Shown here in pieces: positions 8,633-17,308 of a DNA stretch of 54,354 nucleotides (positions are counted from its first letter, which is position 1; each line of letters opens with the position of its first letter). Both the position numbers and the translations under genes were made by a program. The notes below the pieces were generated by a model that was not told the origin of the DNA, did no database searches, and was given only the letters and a program-made list of their open reading frames with translations. The DNA lies in contig CALABP010000023.1 in assembly GCA_937885695.1 (NCBI GenBank), forward strand, positions 1 through 54,354. The letters run 5' to 3'. Source of the DNA: DTU089 sp002440045 (GTDB lineage: Bacteria; Bacillota; Clostridia; Oscillospirales; Acutalibacteraceae).

Positions 8633-8658
8633 AATAATTTCTCCCTAAAACATTTTTA

Positions 8659-8687
8659 ATTATAACGCCCTCAAAATCGCTTGTCAA
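8659..8687 (-). promoter_or_regulatory. dnaE promoter
   Basis: A perfect-consensus pair: TTGACA (8687-8682), 17 bp, TATAAT (8664-8659). It is back-to-back with the divergent promoter at 8701-8729. Confidence 0.9.
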
Positions 8688-8700
8688 TCTGAAAAAAAGC

Positions 8701-8729
8701 GTGACAAAACCGTAAGTATATGTTATATT
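8701..8729 (+). promoter_or_regulatory. Promoter of the lipoprotein-phosphoesterase pair
   Basis: -35 GTGACA (8701-8706), 17 bp, -10 TATATT (8724-8729). Its -35 starts 14 bases from that of dnaE on the other strand. Confidence 0.7.
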
Positions 8730-8787
8730 CTAATTATATATTGGGAAAGGAGCAAACACTTCAAATAAGAAGCGTTCAACTTGATAT

Positions 8788-9753
8788 ATGAATAACATTA
8801 AAAAGATTATTCCCGCAATTTCACTTTTACTTATAACAATACTTGCGTTTTCGGGCTGCGGCGTGCTTTCACTCGTGAAAAAGCCGCCTGTTTCGGAGGT
8901 CGTGAACACAGAGCCTTCTTCGGTTGACGGTGCAAACGCCGTAATACCTATTGGCGACACCGTTGAGGCAACGCGCCAAAGTGAGGCTGAAACTTCGGCG
9001 ACCGCACCCGCTGTAACCGAAAAGACGAATACAAAGCCTTCTTCAAAGCCCTCGGGCGGAAATTCGGGCAATACAACCGCACCTGCACCCGAAACCACTG
9101 CGCCCGCAACCGACGAAAGCAAAGACCCTGACCTTTCAAACCTCAGCGTTAAAGAAATCCAGGATATGCTTTTTAACACGACTGACCCCAACGTTGCAGG
9201 CAAAATTCTTACAATTGCAGGCTTTGAATACGACGCAGAGCAAGGTATATATTACTCACAGCTCGACCCGCTTCAAAGACTTTTCGGCTTCAATGTTATT
9301 TATGACACCGTTGCGCCAAGAGTAGGAATGGTTTACAGCACAAAGCGCATATTCTTTGACTATGACGGCAAAAACTGGATGATTCAGATTTGGAAGGGTC
9401 AATACGGCATAACCGCAGGCGCTGAAATAGGACTTTATAACAAGCCCGAAGACCGACTCCTTCCGCAGTATGACTGCGCAAAGGACGAAGAGCTTATTAC
9501 AATGGCTTTTGATTTCTATAACGGCGGCAAATACGAATTTACGCGCGGCCCCGAAAAGCATTGGTGGCTTACGGGCTTTAAGATTTTACAGCTCGGCGTA
9601 GGTCCGCTTATTGACCTTGATATTACGCTTGAATTTCCCAACAGAAAAATGGCAAACGCCTTTGAAAAAGGCTTGAAAAACGCAATCGCACTTGACCTTG
9701 TTGACAGAATGACTTATGAAAGAGACGGCAAGGTTTTTAAAATCGAGTGGTAA
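8788..9753 (+). CDS. Lipoprotein with DUF4474-like domain
   Basis: 321 residues. A lipoprotein signal ('IKKIIPAISLLLITILAF' then 'SGC', lipid Cys about residue 25) is followed by a low-complexity Ser/Thr/Pro/Ala linker (about 40-110) that probably spans the wall. The C-terminal globular domain includes 'RIFFDYDGKNWMIQIWKGQ' and 'GAEIGLYNKP' and resembles DUF4474, whose function is unknown. The start is the first ATG after an in-frame TGA at 8782-8784. The only AAGGAG is 37 bases upstream, so the ribosome site is weak. The metallophosphoesterase gene begins 2 bases after its stop, so the pair is probably translationally coupled. Confidence 0.8.
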   Translation: MNNIKKIIPAISLLLITILAFSGCGVLSLVKKPPVSEVVNTEPSSVDGANAVIPIGDTVEATRQSEAETSATAPAVTEKTNTKPSSKPSGGNSGNTTAPAPETTAPATDESKDPDLSNLSVKEIQDMLFNTTDPNVAGKILTIAGFEYDAEQGIYYSQLDPLQRLFGFNVIYDTVAPRVGMVYSTKRIFFDYDGKNWMIQIWKGQYGITAGAEIGLYNKPEDRLLPQYDCAKDEELITMAFDFYNGGKYEFTRGPEKHWWLTGFKILQLGVGPLIDLDITLEFPNRKMANAFEKGLKNAIALDLVDRMTYERDGKVFKIEW

Positions 9754-9755
9754 AA

Positions 9756-11174
9756 ATGGAAGCTGTTAATTGTAAATTTGCGGTAATCGCCGACCCGCAC
9801 TATTATTCTGAAAAACTCGGCGTAAGCGGCGAAAGCTACAGAAGAAGAGCGGGCTCTGACCAAAAAATGCTTGCAGAGTCAAAAGGTACCGTTAAGGCGG
9901 CTCTTGACGAAATTAAAAATTCGGACGCCGAATTTCTTTTGATAGCGGGCGACCTTTCAAACGACGGCGAAAGAGTTTCGCACGAAGAAATGCGCGAGAT
10001 GCTCTATGATTTTAAAAAGACAAAGCCCGTTTATGTTGTCACAGCCACACACGACTGGTGCTGTGACGAAAACCCGCGCAGATACGAAGGCAGTGAAGTT
10101 TTTCACGACGTTGAAACATTAGGCGCAGGCGAGCTTCGCGATTTTTATAAGGATTTCGGTCCCGAAGACGCCGCAGCGGAATATTTTACTCATTTAAACA
10201 ATTCCTCTTATGTTATAACGCCCAAAAAAGGTATTTCCGTGTTTTGCCTTAACGACGACCAAAACGGCAAAGGCAGCTCCGGCTACAGCGACGAACACTT
10301 TGACTGGATTAAAGAACAGGTAAAAGAAGCTAAAAGTCGCGGCGACCTTGTTTTCGGTATGCAGCATCACCACCTTTATCTTACCGAATTTGAACGTGCA
10401 ACAAACGGCAGAGGGTCTGTCGAATACAGAAAAGAACAGGCTTCAAAATTTGCCGACATCGGCTTTAAGGCGATGTTTGTCGGTCATTCGCATATGCAGC
10501 ACATAAGGCGGCATATTTCAAAAAACGGCAACGAATATTACGAAATAAACCTCGGTTCAATAAGCGGCTATCCCGCGCCGATTGCTTATTGCGAAATTAA
10601 AGACGGCAAGCTTTCTGTAAATACTTCGCACCTTAAAAGCTTTGAATATAACGGCAAAACATACGAAAACGAGTATTTGAAAAACCACGCGACTGCGCTT
10701 TTTCAAAACGTTATCAGCGCCGCCGCAACAAACGAAAAGCGAGAGTTTGCCGCACTTATGGAATCCGTCGGTATGAGCAACGAAAAGAGTAACAAACTTT
10801 GGATAGTTGCGCGCCCGCTTTTAAAAAAGCTTGACACACTGACGGTAAAAAGCGCCGCAAGGCTTTTTAATTCACTTACTTTCGGCAAAGCAGTCAACAA
10901 AAAAGCCGCCAAAGAAATCGGCGGAGTGAAAGTTAAGGATATGATTTTTGAAGCTTTTCATTCTCTTCTTGACGGCTCGCTTACAGTCCATAATGAAGGC
11001 ACGGCTTATTACACCGTGTTTACGGACGCACTTTCAGCGCCGTATAAAATCGTTAAAAAGCTTCATATAAAAAACGACTCGCTTTTAAACACGCTTGAAC
11101 ACTTAAAGAACGCCGCGCCGGAAATAATGACAGGCGGACCGCTTAATAATAATTCAATTGAAATTGAGCTATAA
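9756..11174 (+). CDS. Calcineurin-like metallophosphoesterase with altered metal motif
   Basis: About 472 residues, cytosolic (no signal). The metal-binding blocks appear in order: 'VIADPHYY' (D-x-H), 'IAGDLSNDG' (GD), then 'VTATHDWCC' where the family has GNH(D/E), 'GMQHHHLYL', and 'FVGHSHMQH' (GH.H). The conserved metal-ligating Asn is therefore replaced by Thr, which could weaken or change activity. The C-terminal about 200 residues are unique and helical. I start at the ATG at 9756; a GTG at 9747 overlaps the upstream gene. The substrate is unknown. It is coupled to the DUF4474 lipoprotein. Confidence 0.75.
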   Translation: MEAVNCKFAVIADPHYYSEKLGVSGESYRRRAGSDQKMLAESKGTVKAALDEIKNSDAEFLLIAGDLSNDGERVSHEEMREMLYDFKKTKPVYVVTATHDWCCDENPRRYEGSEVFHDVETLGAGELRDFYKDFGPEDAAAEYFTHLNNSSYVITPKKGISVFCLNDDQNGKGSSGYSDEHFDWIKEQVKEAKSRGDLVFGMQHHHLYLTEFERATNGRGSVEYRKEQASKFADIGFKAMFVGHSHMQHIRRHISKNGNEYYEINLGSISGYPAPIAYCEIKDGKLSVNTSHLKSFEYNGKTYENEYLKNHATALFQNVISAAATNEKREFAALMESVGMSNEKSNKLWIVARPLLKKLDTLTVKSAARLFNSLTFGKAVNKKAAKEIGGVKVKDMIFEAFHSLLDGSLTVHNEGTAYYTVFTDALSAPYKIVKKLHIKNDSLLNTLEHLKNAAPEIMTGGPLNNNSIEIEL

Positions 11175-11175
11175 A

Positions 11176-11206
11176 AAAACAGCCCTCAAGCGGGGCTGTT
11201 TTTTAT
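11176..11206 (+). terminator. Rho-independent terminator
   Basis: Stem CAGCCC/GGGCTG (11180-11185 with 11193-11198), then TTTTTTAT, immediately after the phosphoesterase stop. Confidence 0.85.
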
Positions 11207-11244
11207 AGCTTATCGGCAGTCTCATATATAAGTCTTTCGCTAAG
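11203..11244 (-). pseudogene. Vestigial 3' end of a DAHP synthase gene
   Basis: These 14 codons translate on the minus strand as 'LSERLIYETADKL' plus stop. This closely matches the intact aroF C-terminus 'KTERLIYELADEL' plus stop at 11321-11362; 33 of 42 bases are identical by eye. The copies are 118 bp apart, and the stretch between has no open frame related to aroF. It is probably the leftover of a tandem duplication or of a deleted second copy. Confidence 0.6.
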
Positions 11245-11320
11245 GTGAGATTAATTCATAGCAAGAAGCAATTATTTATCCTTTTCCTGTTTTTTGCGTT
11301 CCTGACTTTTTTCTGCCCTT

Positions 11321-12349
11321 TTATAATTCATCGGCAAGCTCATATATAAGTCTTTCGGTCTTTTCCCACCCAAGGCATGGGTCGGTTATTGATTTGCCGT
11401 AAATATTGTCGCCGATTTTTTGTGCGCCGTCCTCTATGTAGCTTTCAATCATAAGACCTTTTACGAGCTTTTTAATGTCGGCATTGTGGTTTCTGCTGTA
11501 AATAACGTCTTTTGAAATACGTATCTGTTCAAGATATTTCTTGCCGGAGTTTGCGTGGTTGCAGTCGATTATAACCGCAGGATTTTTAAGCGGCGTTTTT
11601 TCATATGCTTCGCAAAGTCTTAAAATATCTTCGTAATGATAGTTTGAGATGTTGTGACCGCTGCCGTCCGTAAAGCCGCGCAAAATAGCGTGGGCGTACT
11701 CGTTGCCGTCGCTTTCAACCTCCCACCCGCGATAAATGAACGTGTGCTTGTGCTGAGCCGCGGTTATTGCGTTCATCATAACCGAAATATCGCCGCCCGT
11801 GGGGTTCTTCATTCCTACGGGGACTTCAAGTCCGCTTGAAGTCAGGCGGTGCTGTTGATTTTCGACCGAGCGCGCACCGACAGCAACATAAGAAAGAACG
11901 TCTGAAAGATACCTGTAATTGTCGGGGTAAAGCATTTCGTCTGCACACGAAAAGCCGTAGTCCCTGAGAGCGCACATATGAAGGTCGCGTATTGCGATTA
12001 TGCCCTTTAGCATATCGGGGCTGTGCAAAGGATTCGGCTGATGAAGCATACCCTTGTAGCCGTCGCCCGTGGTGCGCGGCTTGTTCGTGTAAATTCGCGG
12101 AACTATCACAATCTTATCGCTCACCTTTTCCTGCAAAAGGCGCATGCGCGAAATATAGTCGAGAACAGGCTCTTTTGAGTCAGCCGAGCAAGGCCCTATC
12201 ACAAGCAAAAACTTGTCAGAGCACCCCGCAAATATATCCTTGATTGCCGCGTCGTTTTTCATTTTTTGACTGTGCATTTCGGCAGTTAACGGAAATTCCT
12301 CTTTAATGTCAACGGGAATGGGCAATTTTCTTTTAAAATTCATACTCAT
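11321..12349 (-). CDS. aroF: 3-deoxy-7-phosphoheptulonate synthase (DAHP synthase, AroG/F type)
   Basis: Condenses phosphoenolpyruvate and erythrose 4-phosphate, the entry step of the shikimate pathway. 342 residues with 'VIGPCSADS', 'IVPRIYTNKPRTTG' (KPRT, substrate binding), 'GARSVENQQHR' and the metal motif 'IIDCNHANSGK'. This is the type I-alpha (AroF/G/H) form, with neither an ACT nor a chorismate-mutase domain. Start: ATG with GAGGTG inside the end of aroA, only 3 bases between genes. It is the last gene of the aromatic operon although it encodes the first enzyme. The residues that set feedback specificity cannot be assigned by eye. Confidence 0.95.
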   Translation of the reverse strand: MSMNFKRKLPIPVDIKEEFPLTAEMHSQKMKNDAAIKDIFAGCSDKFLLVIGPCSADSKEPVLDYISRMRLLQEKVSDKIVIVPRIYTNKPRTTGDGYKGMLHQPNPLHSPDMLKGIIAIRDLHMCALRDYGFSCADEMLYPDNYRYLSDVLSYVAVGARSVENQQHRLTSSGLEVPVGMKNPTGGDISVMMNAITAAQHKHTFIYRGWEVESDGNEYAHAILRGFTDGSGHNISNYHYEDILRLCEAYEKTPLKNPAVIIDCNHANSGKKYLEQIRISKDVIYSRNHNADIKKLVKGLMIESYIEDGAQKIGDNIYGKSITDPCLGWEKTERLIYELADEL

Positions 12350-12352
12350 AAT

Positions 12353-13546
12353 TTACACCTCGCAAATCTCGGCTTTCGCGCCGAGCTTTTTTATATCATT
12401 CAAAAATTCGGGATAGCTTTTATTAACGGCTTCAAAGCCAGAAATACTACCGCCGAAGCTAATGCAGAGCACCGAAAGAGCCATGGCTATTCTGTGGTCG
12501 TTGTGACTGCAAAGTTCTGCTTTCGGAGCTTTAAGCTTCGATTTTTTTACGATAATTTCATCGTCGAGAACGGTAACGCCGGCAGAAAACTTCAAAAGCT
12601 CTTCTTTCATGGCTTCTCCCCTGTCGCTCTCTTTGATTTTAAGCCGCTTTGTACCTTTAAGCACACAGCCGCCGAGAGAAGCCGCGACCGCAAGCAAAAC
12701 GGGTGCCAAATCGGGGCAATCGGTAATATCAAGCGTAGGACAGCCGTTTTTAAGCTTTTCAAAATATTCTTTATATACTCTGTCGCCCTGAAGCGTGTCA
12801 GAAGAAAGCCCTAAAACACCGACCTTTCCGCCGAAGCAGTTAAAAGCGTCAAGAAATGCGGCGTTTGACTCGTCGCCTTCTACTCTAAAATCTTTAGGCG
12901 TGTATTTTTGTGAAGCGCCGACGGAAAACCGCCCGTAGCCGTAATTTTCGGCTTCAACGCCGAAGCTTTTCATAACGCTTAAAGTAATATCAACATATGG
13001 CTTACTTTGAAGCGGACTTGAAAGAAGAACTTCGCCGCCGCATTCAAAAAGCGGCATTGAGAGCAAAAGCCCCGTAACAAACTGACTGCTGATGTCGCCC
13101 GGAAGCGTACATTTTCCGCCGCGAAAACCGCCTGTAACGGTTATTTTTTCGCCGTCTTTTTCTATATTGAATTTATCCTCATACGCGCTCAAAGGGCGTT
13201 CAGAAAGCCTGCCGGAGGTTATAAAGACCGATTTTTTGCAAAGAGCCGCCGCAACGGGAATCAAAAATCTTAGAGTGCTGCCGCTTTCGTTACAAAAAAG
13301 CTCGGCGCTTTCAGGCGGATTTTCAATGCCGCGAACAAGCGCGCTGCTACCCGTAATTTCGATTTTTGCGCCGAGCGCTCTTAAACACCCGACGGTTGCG
13401 TTAATATCGTCCGAAAGCGAAATATTATTAATAACGCTTTCGCCTTTTGAAAGCGCCGCGGCAATGAGCGCACGGTGGCAAACGCTTTTTGAAGGCGGTG
13501 CCGAAACCTCGCCATTTAAAACGGATGGCTCAAATTTTACAACCAT
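12353..13546 (-). CDS. aroA: 3-phosphoshikimate 1-carboxyvinyltransferase (EPSP synthase)
   Basis: 397 residues; joins shikimate 3-phosphate and phosphoenolpyruvate. Motifs: 'SAPPSKSVCHRALIAAAL' (N-terminal substrate site), 'NESGSTLRFLIP', 'SGRLSERP', 'GDISSQFVTGLLL', 'KESDRGEAM' and 'HNDHRIAMAL'. The N-terminal loop 'ESGSTLRFL' departs from the common 'NAGTAMRPL' (class I) and is closer to class II enzymes. It overlaps the aroQ stop by 17 bases, with AAGGAA upstream of its ATG, indicating translational coupling. Confidence 0.95.
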   Translation of the reverse strand: MVVKFEPSVLNGEVSAPPSKSVCHRALIAAALSKGESVINNISLSDDINATVGCLRALGAKIEITGSSALVRGIENPPESAELFCNESGSTLRFLIPVAAALCKKSVFITSGRLSERPLSAYEDKFNIEKDGEKITVTGGFRGGKCTLPGDISSQFVTGLLLSMPLFECGGEVLLSSPLQSKPYVDITLSVMKSFGVEAENYGYGRFSVGASQKYTPKDFRVEGDESNAAFLDAFNCFGGKVGVLGLSSDTLQGDRVYKEYFEKLKNGCPTLDITDCPDLAPVLLAVAASLGGCVLKGTKRLKIKESDRGEAMKEELLKFSAGVTVLDDEIIVKKSKLKAPKAELCSHNDHRIAMALSVLCISFGGSISGFEAVNKSYPEFLNDIKKLGAKAEICEV

Positions 13547-13976
13547 TTTCTTTATTCCTTATAAGTAAATCTATAGCGTCGGTGTAGCCTTTAAAGCCCC
13601 TGCCTTTTATTACAACCTCGGCATAAAGGCTTACAAAGCTTTTTTGCCTGAAGCCCTCGCGCGAGTCAACATCGGAAATGTGAACCTCTGCCGTGGGGAT
13701 TCCCACACTTTTAAGCGCGTCGAGAATCGCAACGCTTGTATGCGTATAAGCGGCGGGATTAATTACAATCGCATCAAATTTTTGAAAGGCATTTTGAATT
13801 TCATCGACGATTGCGCCTTCGTGGTTAGACTGAAAAAAGCTGACGTCTACGCCCTTTTCTTTACAGTGGGCTTCAATATATTCCAAAAGCTGTGAATATG
13901 TGTTTTTGCCGTAAATATCAGGTTCGCGAATGCCGAGCATATTAATGTTCGGACCGTTAATCACAAGTATCTTCAT
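13530..13976 (-). CDS. aroQ: 3-dehydroquinate dehydratase, type II
   Basis: 148 residues; converts 3-dehydroquinate to 3-dehydroshikimate. Type II signature at the N-terminus 'VINGPNINMLGIREPDIYG' with the catalytic Tyr, 'FFQSNHEGAIVDEI', 'VINPAAYTHTSVAI' and 'EVHISDVDSREGFR' with the conserved His and Arg. The ATG at 13976 with CGGAG upstream is the true start; the frame stays open further upstream only as a shadow of aroEK. It overlaps the aroEK stop by 20 bases. Confidence 0.95.
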   Translation of the reverse strand: MKILVINGPNINMLGIREPDIYGKNTYSQLLEYIEAHCKEKGVDVSFFQSNHEGAIVDEIQNAFQKFDAIVINPAAYTHTSVAILDALKSVGIPTAEVHISDVDSREGFRQKSFVSLYAEVVIKGRGFKGYTDAIDLLIRNKENGCKI

Positions 13977-15207
13977 AAAAATTCTCCGTAATTCTAAGCG
14001 CCGTAAGCTTCGGCGAAGAAAAGTCGTTAATAATTCTGTCGCTGTTTTCAACATACAGCTCAAACCGCTCTTCAAAGCGCTTTTTAAGGTCCTCTTCGGT
14101 GCTCGCAAGCGGTCTGTCGCCCGTCGGCAAAATATCGTCAAACGGTCTGTTCAAAAAGAAAACAAGACCGTTTTCTTTAAGCACGTCTATGTTGCGCCCG
14201 TCAAGAATCGCGCCGCCGCCCGTTGCTATAACCGAATTGCCGCGCTTCGCCGCTTCAAAAATCACCTCGCGCTCAAGCGAGCGAAAATAATCTTCGCCGT
14301 AAAGCCCGAAAATATCGCTTATGGGCATATTGGCCTTTTTCAAAATCAGGTCATCGGTGTCAATAAAGGTTTTGCCCGTCATTTCGTGAACGAGCTTGCC
14401 CGCAGTGGTTTTGCCGCTTCCCGGCATACCGGTAAGTATTATATTTTCTTTTTCCTTAAAAAGCTTTTTATAAATGTCGTCACAAATGCTTTCGTCAAGC
14501 TTTTCGTCTAAAAAGTGCTCTGCCGCAAAAACGGCCTGCGACACGAGCATATAAAGCCCGCCCGCGGCTTTTATTCCGCATTTTTTCGCATCAACAACAA
14601 GCTTTGTGCGAAGCGGATTATAAACTGCGTCAAACACCGCTTCAAGCGAACGAAACGCCGAAACGTCAATCGGCGAAGCGTATATTTCGGGATACATCCC
14701 AACGGGCGTGGTGTTGATAATAATATCTATACCGTCTTTTCTTGAATAAAGCTCGTCATAAGAAACATCGTTTAAAGACGGATTGCGTGAAACGCGAATA
14801 ACCTTGCCCGCCCCGAGAGATTCGGCGACTTTAAGAGCAGTCAGCGAAGTGCCGCCGCTGCCGAGCACGGCAACGTTTTTGCCCGAAAAATCAACGCCGT
14901 TCTTTTTAATAAGCGCGCACATTCCGTCGAAATCGGTGTTGTAACCGCAAAGCTTGCCGTTTTTGTTTACAATTGTATTTACCGCGCCTATTTTAGAAGC
15001 CGAGTCGCTTATTTCGTCAAGATAAGGTATTACGGCGCTTTTATACGGTATGGTAACGTTAATTCCGCAAAAGTCGCGCTCTTTAAGAAATTTTCCGAGT
15101 TCATCTTTCGGTATTTCGCAAAGCTCATAGTCATACGAGCCTATCATTGCGTGAATTTCGGAAGAAAAGCTGTGCGAAAGATGCTCGCCTATGCAACCGT
15201 ATTTCAT
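13957..15207 (-). CDS. aroE-aroK: Shikimate dehydrogenase-shikimate kinase fusion
   Basis: 416 residues, two enzymes in one chain. Residues 1 to about 250 are shikimate dehydrogenase: 'GEHLSHSFSSEIH' and 'VTIPYKSAVIP' (shikimate site, catalytic Lys), 'GAVNTI', 'NTDFDG' and 'VLGSGGTSLTALKVAESL' (NADP-binding). Residues about 262-416 are shikimate kinase: Walker A 'GMPGSGKTTAGKLV', 'FIDTDDLI', 'IATGGGAIL' and 'TGDRPLA'. The junction is 'KKLFKEKENIILTG'. The fusion catalyses two consecutive-pathway steps. Start: ATG at 15207 with GAGGTGA upstream; it is the sole copy of either enzyme in the operon. Confidence 0.93.
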   Translation of the reverse strand: MKYGCIGEHLSHSFSSEIHAMIGSYDYELCEIPKDELGKFLKERDFCGINVTIPYKSAVIPYLDEISDSASKIGAVNTIVNKNGKLCGYNTDFDGMCALIKKNGVDFSGKNVAVLGSGGTSLTALKVAESLGAGKVIRVSRNPSLNDVSYDELYSRKDGIDIIINTTPVGMYPEIYASPIDVSAFRSLEAVFDAVYNPLRTKLVVDAKKCGIKAAGGLYMLVSQAVFAAEHFLDEKLDESICDDIYKKLFKEKENIILTGMPGSGKTTAGKLVHEMTGKTFIDTDDLILKKANMPISDIFGLYGEDYFRSLEREVIFEAAKRGNSVIATGGGAILDGRNIDVLKENGLVFFLNRPFDDILPTGDRPLASTEEDLKKRFEERFELYVENSDRIINDFSSPKLTALRITENFYEDTCD

Positions 15208-15212
15208 AATTC

Positions 15213-16301
15213 TCACCTCAAAAAGTCTGTGCCGTATTTTTGCAAAAGCATATCGCCGAGAACAAGAGCGGTAACTGCATCCTGAACGACGCGCGCCCTG
15301 TGGGCAATGCACGGGTCGTGCCGCCCGACAATAGCGATTTCGGTATTTTCAAAATCCCTGAAATTAACCGTGTTCTGTTTTGTCGCAATTGACGGCGTGG
15401 GTTTTACGGCAGTTCTGAAAATTATCGGCATACCGTTAGAGATTCCGCCGTTTATGCCGCCGTTGTCGTTCTTTGAAGTTTTAATCGATCCGTTTTCCGT
15501 ATAAAACGGGTCGTTCATTTCACTGCCCCTCATTTCGGAGCACATAAAGCCCGCGCCGAACTCAACGCCTTTAATTGCGGGAATTGAAAAAAGTGCGTGT
15601 GAGAGAACGCCTTCGAGCGTATCAAACCATGGCTCGCCGACGCCCGCGGGAAGCCCCGTAACGGCTGTTTCAAGAATGCCGCCAACGCTGTCGCCCGCGC
15701 GCTTTGCTTCAAGAATTTTTTCAATCATTTTGCTTTCTGCGCTTTCGTCAAGAACGGGAAAAGCGGCTGTATTAAGATGCGAAATATCCGTGTTAATATC
15801 TGAAAACGCCCTGTCGGAAATGCCGCCGCACCTTAAAAGATGCGTGCCGACTGCAATCCCCTTTTCTTTGAGTGCATAAAGAAGAATTGCGCCTGCGGCG
15901 ACAAGCGGCGCCGTTATACGCCCGCTGAAATGCCCGCCGCCGCGGTAATCCTGAAAGCCGCCGTATTTCATTTCGGCGGTATAGTCCGCGTGACCGGGGC
16001 GCGCAACCGATTTAAACAACGAATAATCGGAAGAATGCTTATCGCTGTTTTCTATTACAATGCAAAGCGGCGTGCCGGTGGTTTTGCCGTTAAAAACACC
16101 GCTTAAAATTTTAAATTCATCGCCTTCGCGGCGCGCCGTCGAAATCTCGGAAGAAGCGCGCCTTAAAGCAAGCTTACTGTTAATATAGTCGCAGTCAACC
16201 GTTATTCCGGGGCTGAGCCCGTCAAGAACGGCGCCTATAGCTTCGCCGTGGCTTTCGCCGAAAAGCGTGACGGTAAGGCTTGTACCGAATGTATTTTTCA
16301 A
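15213..16301 (-). CDS. aroC: Chorismate synthase
   Basis: About 362 residues; FMN-dependent elimination of phosphate from EPSP to give chorismate. Motifs: 'TLFGESHGEAIG', 'ALRRASSEISTARREGDE', 'RPGHADYTAEMKYG', 'DYRGGGHFSGR' (the RGGGR/H.SGR signature) and 'VGRHDPCIAHRA'. I choose the TTG at 16301, spaced from GAGGTGAGAATT exactly as aroEK's ATG is; the in-frame GTG at 16310 lies inside that ribosome site. It follows aroB closely in the operon. Confidence 0.94.
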   Translation of the reverse strand: MKNTFGTSLTVTLFGESHGEAIGAVLDGLSPGITVDCDYINSKLALRRASSEISTARREGDEFKILSGVFNGKTTGTPLCIVIENSDKHSSDYSLFKSVARPGHADYTAEMKYGGFQDYRGGGHFSGRITAPLVAAGAILLYALKEKGIAVGTHLLRCGGISDRAFSDINTDISHLNTAAFPVLDESAESKMIEKILEAKRAGDSVGGILETAVTGLPAGVGEPWFDTLEGVLSHALFSIPAIKGVEFGAGFMCSEMRGSEMNDPFYTENGSIKTSKNDNGGINGGISNGMPIIFRTAVKPTPSIATKQNTVNFRDFENTEIAIVGRHDPCIAHRARVVQDAVTALVLGDMLLQKYGTDFLR

Positions 16302-16306
16302 AATTC

Positions 16307-17308
16307 TCACCTCAAAATGTCCGCAAGCTCTTTAAAAGTTAAAAACTTAAATTCAAACGAGCCTATTTCTTTAACAATCACAGCGTTAACGCCGCTGTTT
16401 TCAGCTTTTTTGTCAAGCTTAAAATACTTTTCAACATCTTCGGGCGCCGCTTCGATTTTTGTCGGAAGATTATTTTTTATAAGAAGATTTTTTATTCTTT
16501 CACGGGCACTGCCGAAGCTTAAAAGCATCATTCCCGCAGCGACGCACTCGCCGTGATAATACTTTGAAAATCCGCCGAGCGCTTCATATGCATGCGCAAA
16601 AGTATGCCCGAAATTGAGAACCCGCCTCAGCCCGTTTTCTTTTTCGTCTTTTTGCACAACGTTTCTTTTTATTAAAAGCGAACGTTCTATAACCGTTTCG
16701 ATAATTTCATGCGCGTCGTTTTTTTCAAGAAGCAAAAAAAGCTCTTTATCGGAGGTTGCCGCCATCTTTATCGACTCGGCAAGCCCGTTTGAAAACTGTC
16801 TTTCGGGCAGAGTTTTAAGCGTTTCGGGGTCGATAATTACAAGCTTCGGCTGATAAAAAGAACCGACAAGATTTTTAATACCGTCAAGGTCAACGGCGGT
16901 TTTTCCGCCGACGGAAGAGTCAACCTGCGAAAGAAGCGTGGTAGGAATATTTACGAAATCGACGCCGCGCATATACATCGACGCGGCAAATCCCGTAAGG
17001 TCGCCGACAACGCCGCCGCCGACAGCGATAAAAGTTGAGTTTCTTGTATACCCGTTTTTTGAAGCAAACGAAAGAAGCTGTTTTAATGTTTCAAAGCTTT
17101 TGCTTTCTTCGCCGCACGGAAAAGTAAAGATAAGAGAGCCGCCGAATGAGCTGCTGACGCTTTTTGCGTATTCTTTCGGAACGCCGCTGTCCGTTACGAC
17201 AAGCACCTTTCCGCGCGGGGTAAAGTACTTAGCCGCGTTTTTATGAGAGCCTTTTTCAATTATTATGTCATATTCCCCTTGCAAGGTTTTAACTGTTATA
17301 TTTTTCAC
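16307..17308 (-). CDS. aroB: 3-dehydroquinate synthase
   Basis: 333 residues; NAD- and metal-dependent cyclisation of DAHP to 3-dehydroquinate. Motifs: 'FPCGEESKSFETL', 'AVGGGVVGDLTGFAAS' (NAD binding), 'RGVDFVNIPTTLLSQVDSSV', 'GGKTAVD', 'LAESIKMA' and metal ligands in 'LNFGHTFAHAYE' and 'YHGECVAAGM'. It starts with GTG at 17308 and AGAGGTG upstream, overlapping the pheA stop by 4 bases. Confidence 0.95.
   Translation of the reverse strand: MKNITVKTLQGEYDIIIEKGSHKNAAKYFTPRGKVLVVTDSGVPKEYAKSVSSSFGGSLIFTFPCGEESKSFETLKQLLSFASKNGYTRNSTFIAVGGGVVGDLTGFAASMYMRGVDFVNIPTTLLSQVDSSVGGKTAVDLDGIKNLVGSFYQPKLVIIDPETLKTLPERQFSNGLAESIKMAATSDKELFLLLEKNDAHEIIETVIERSLLIKRNVVQKDEKENGLRRVLNFGHTFAHAYEALGGFSKYYHGECVAAGMMLLSFGSARERIKNLLIKNNLPTKIEAAPEDVEKYFKLDKKAENSGVNAVIVKEIGSFEFKFLTFKELADILR

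Noticed and set aside
13092..13568. A 158-residue plus-strand ORF opposite aroA, and similar long antisense frames elsewhere.
   Set aside because: Low stop frequency in antisense frames follows from codon use in this genome; none has a ribosome site or protein-like composition.
14009..14141. A 55-residue N-terminal extension of AroQ.
   Set aside because: It is an out-of-frame reading of the aroEK kinase domain; the family N-terminus begins at 13976 with a ribosome site.
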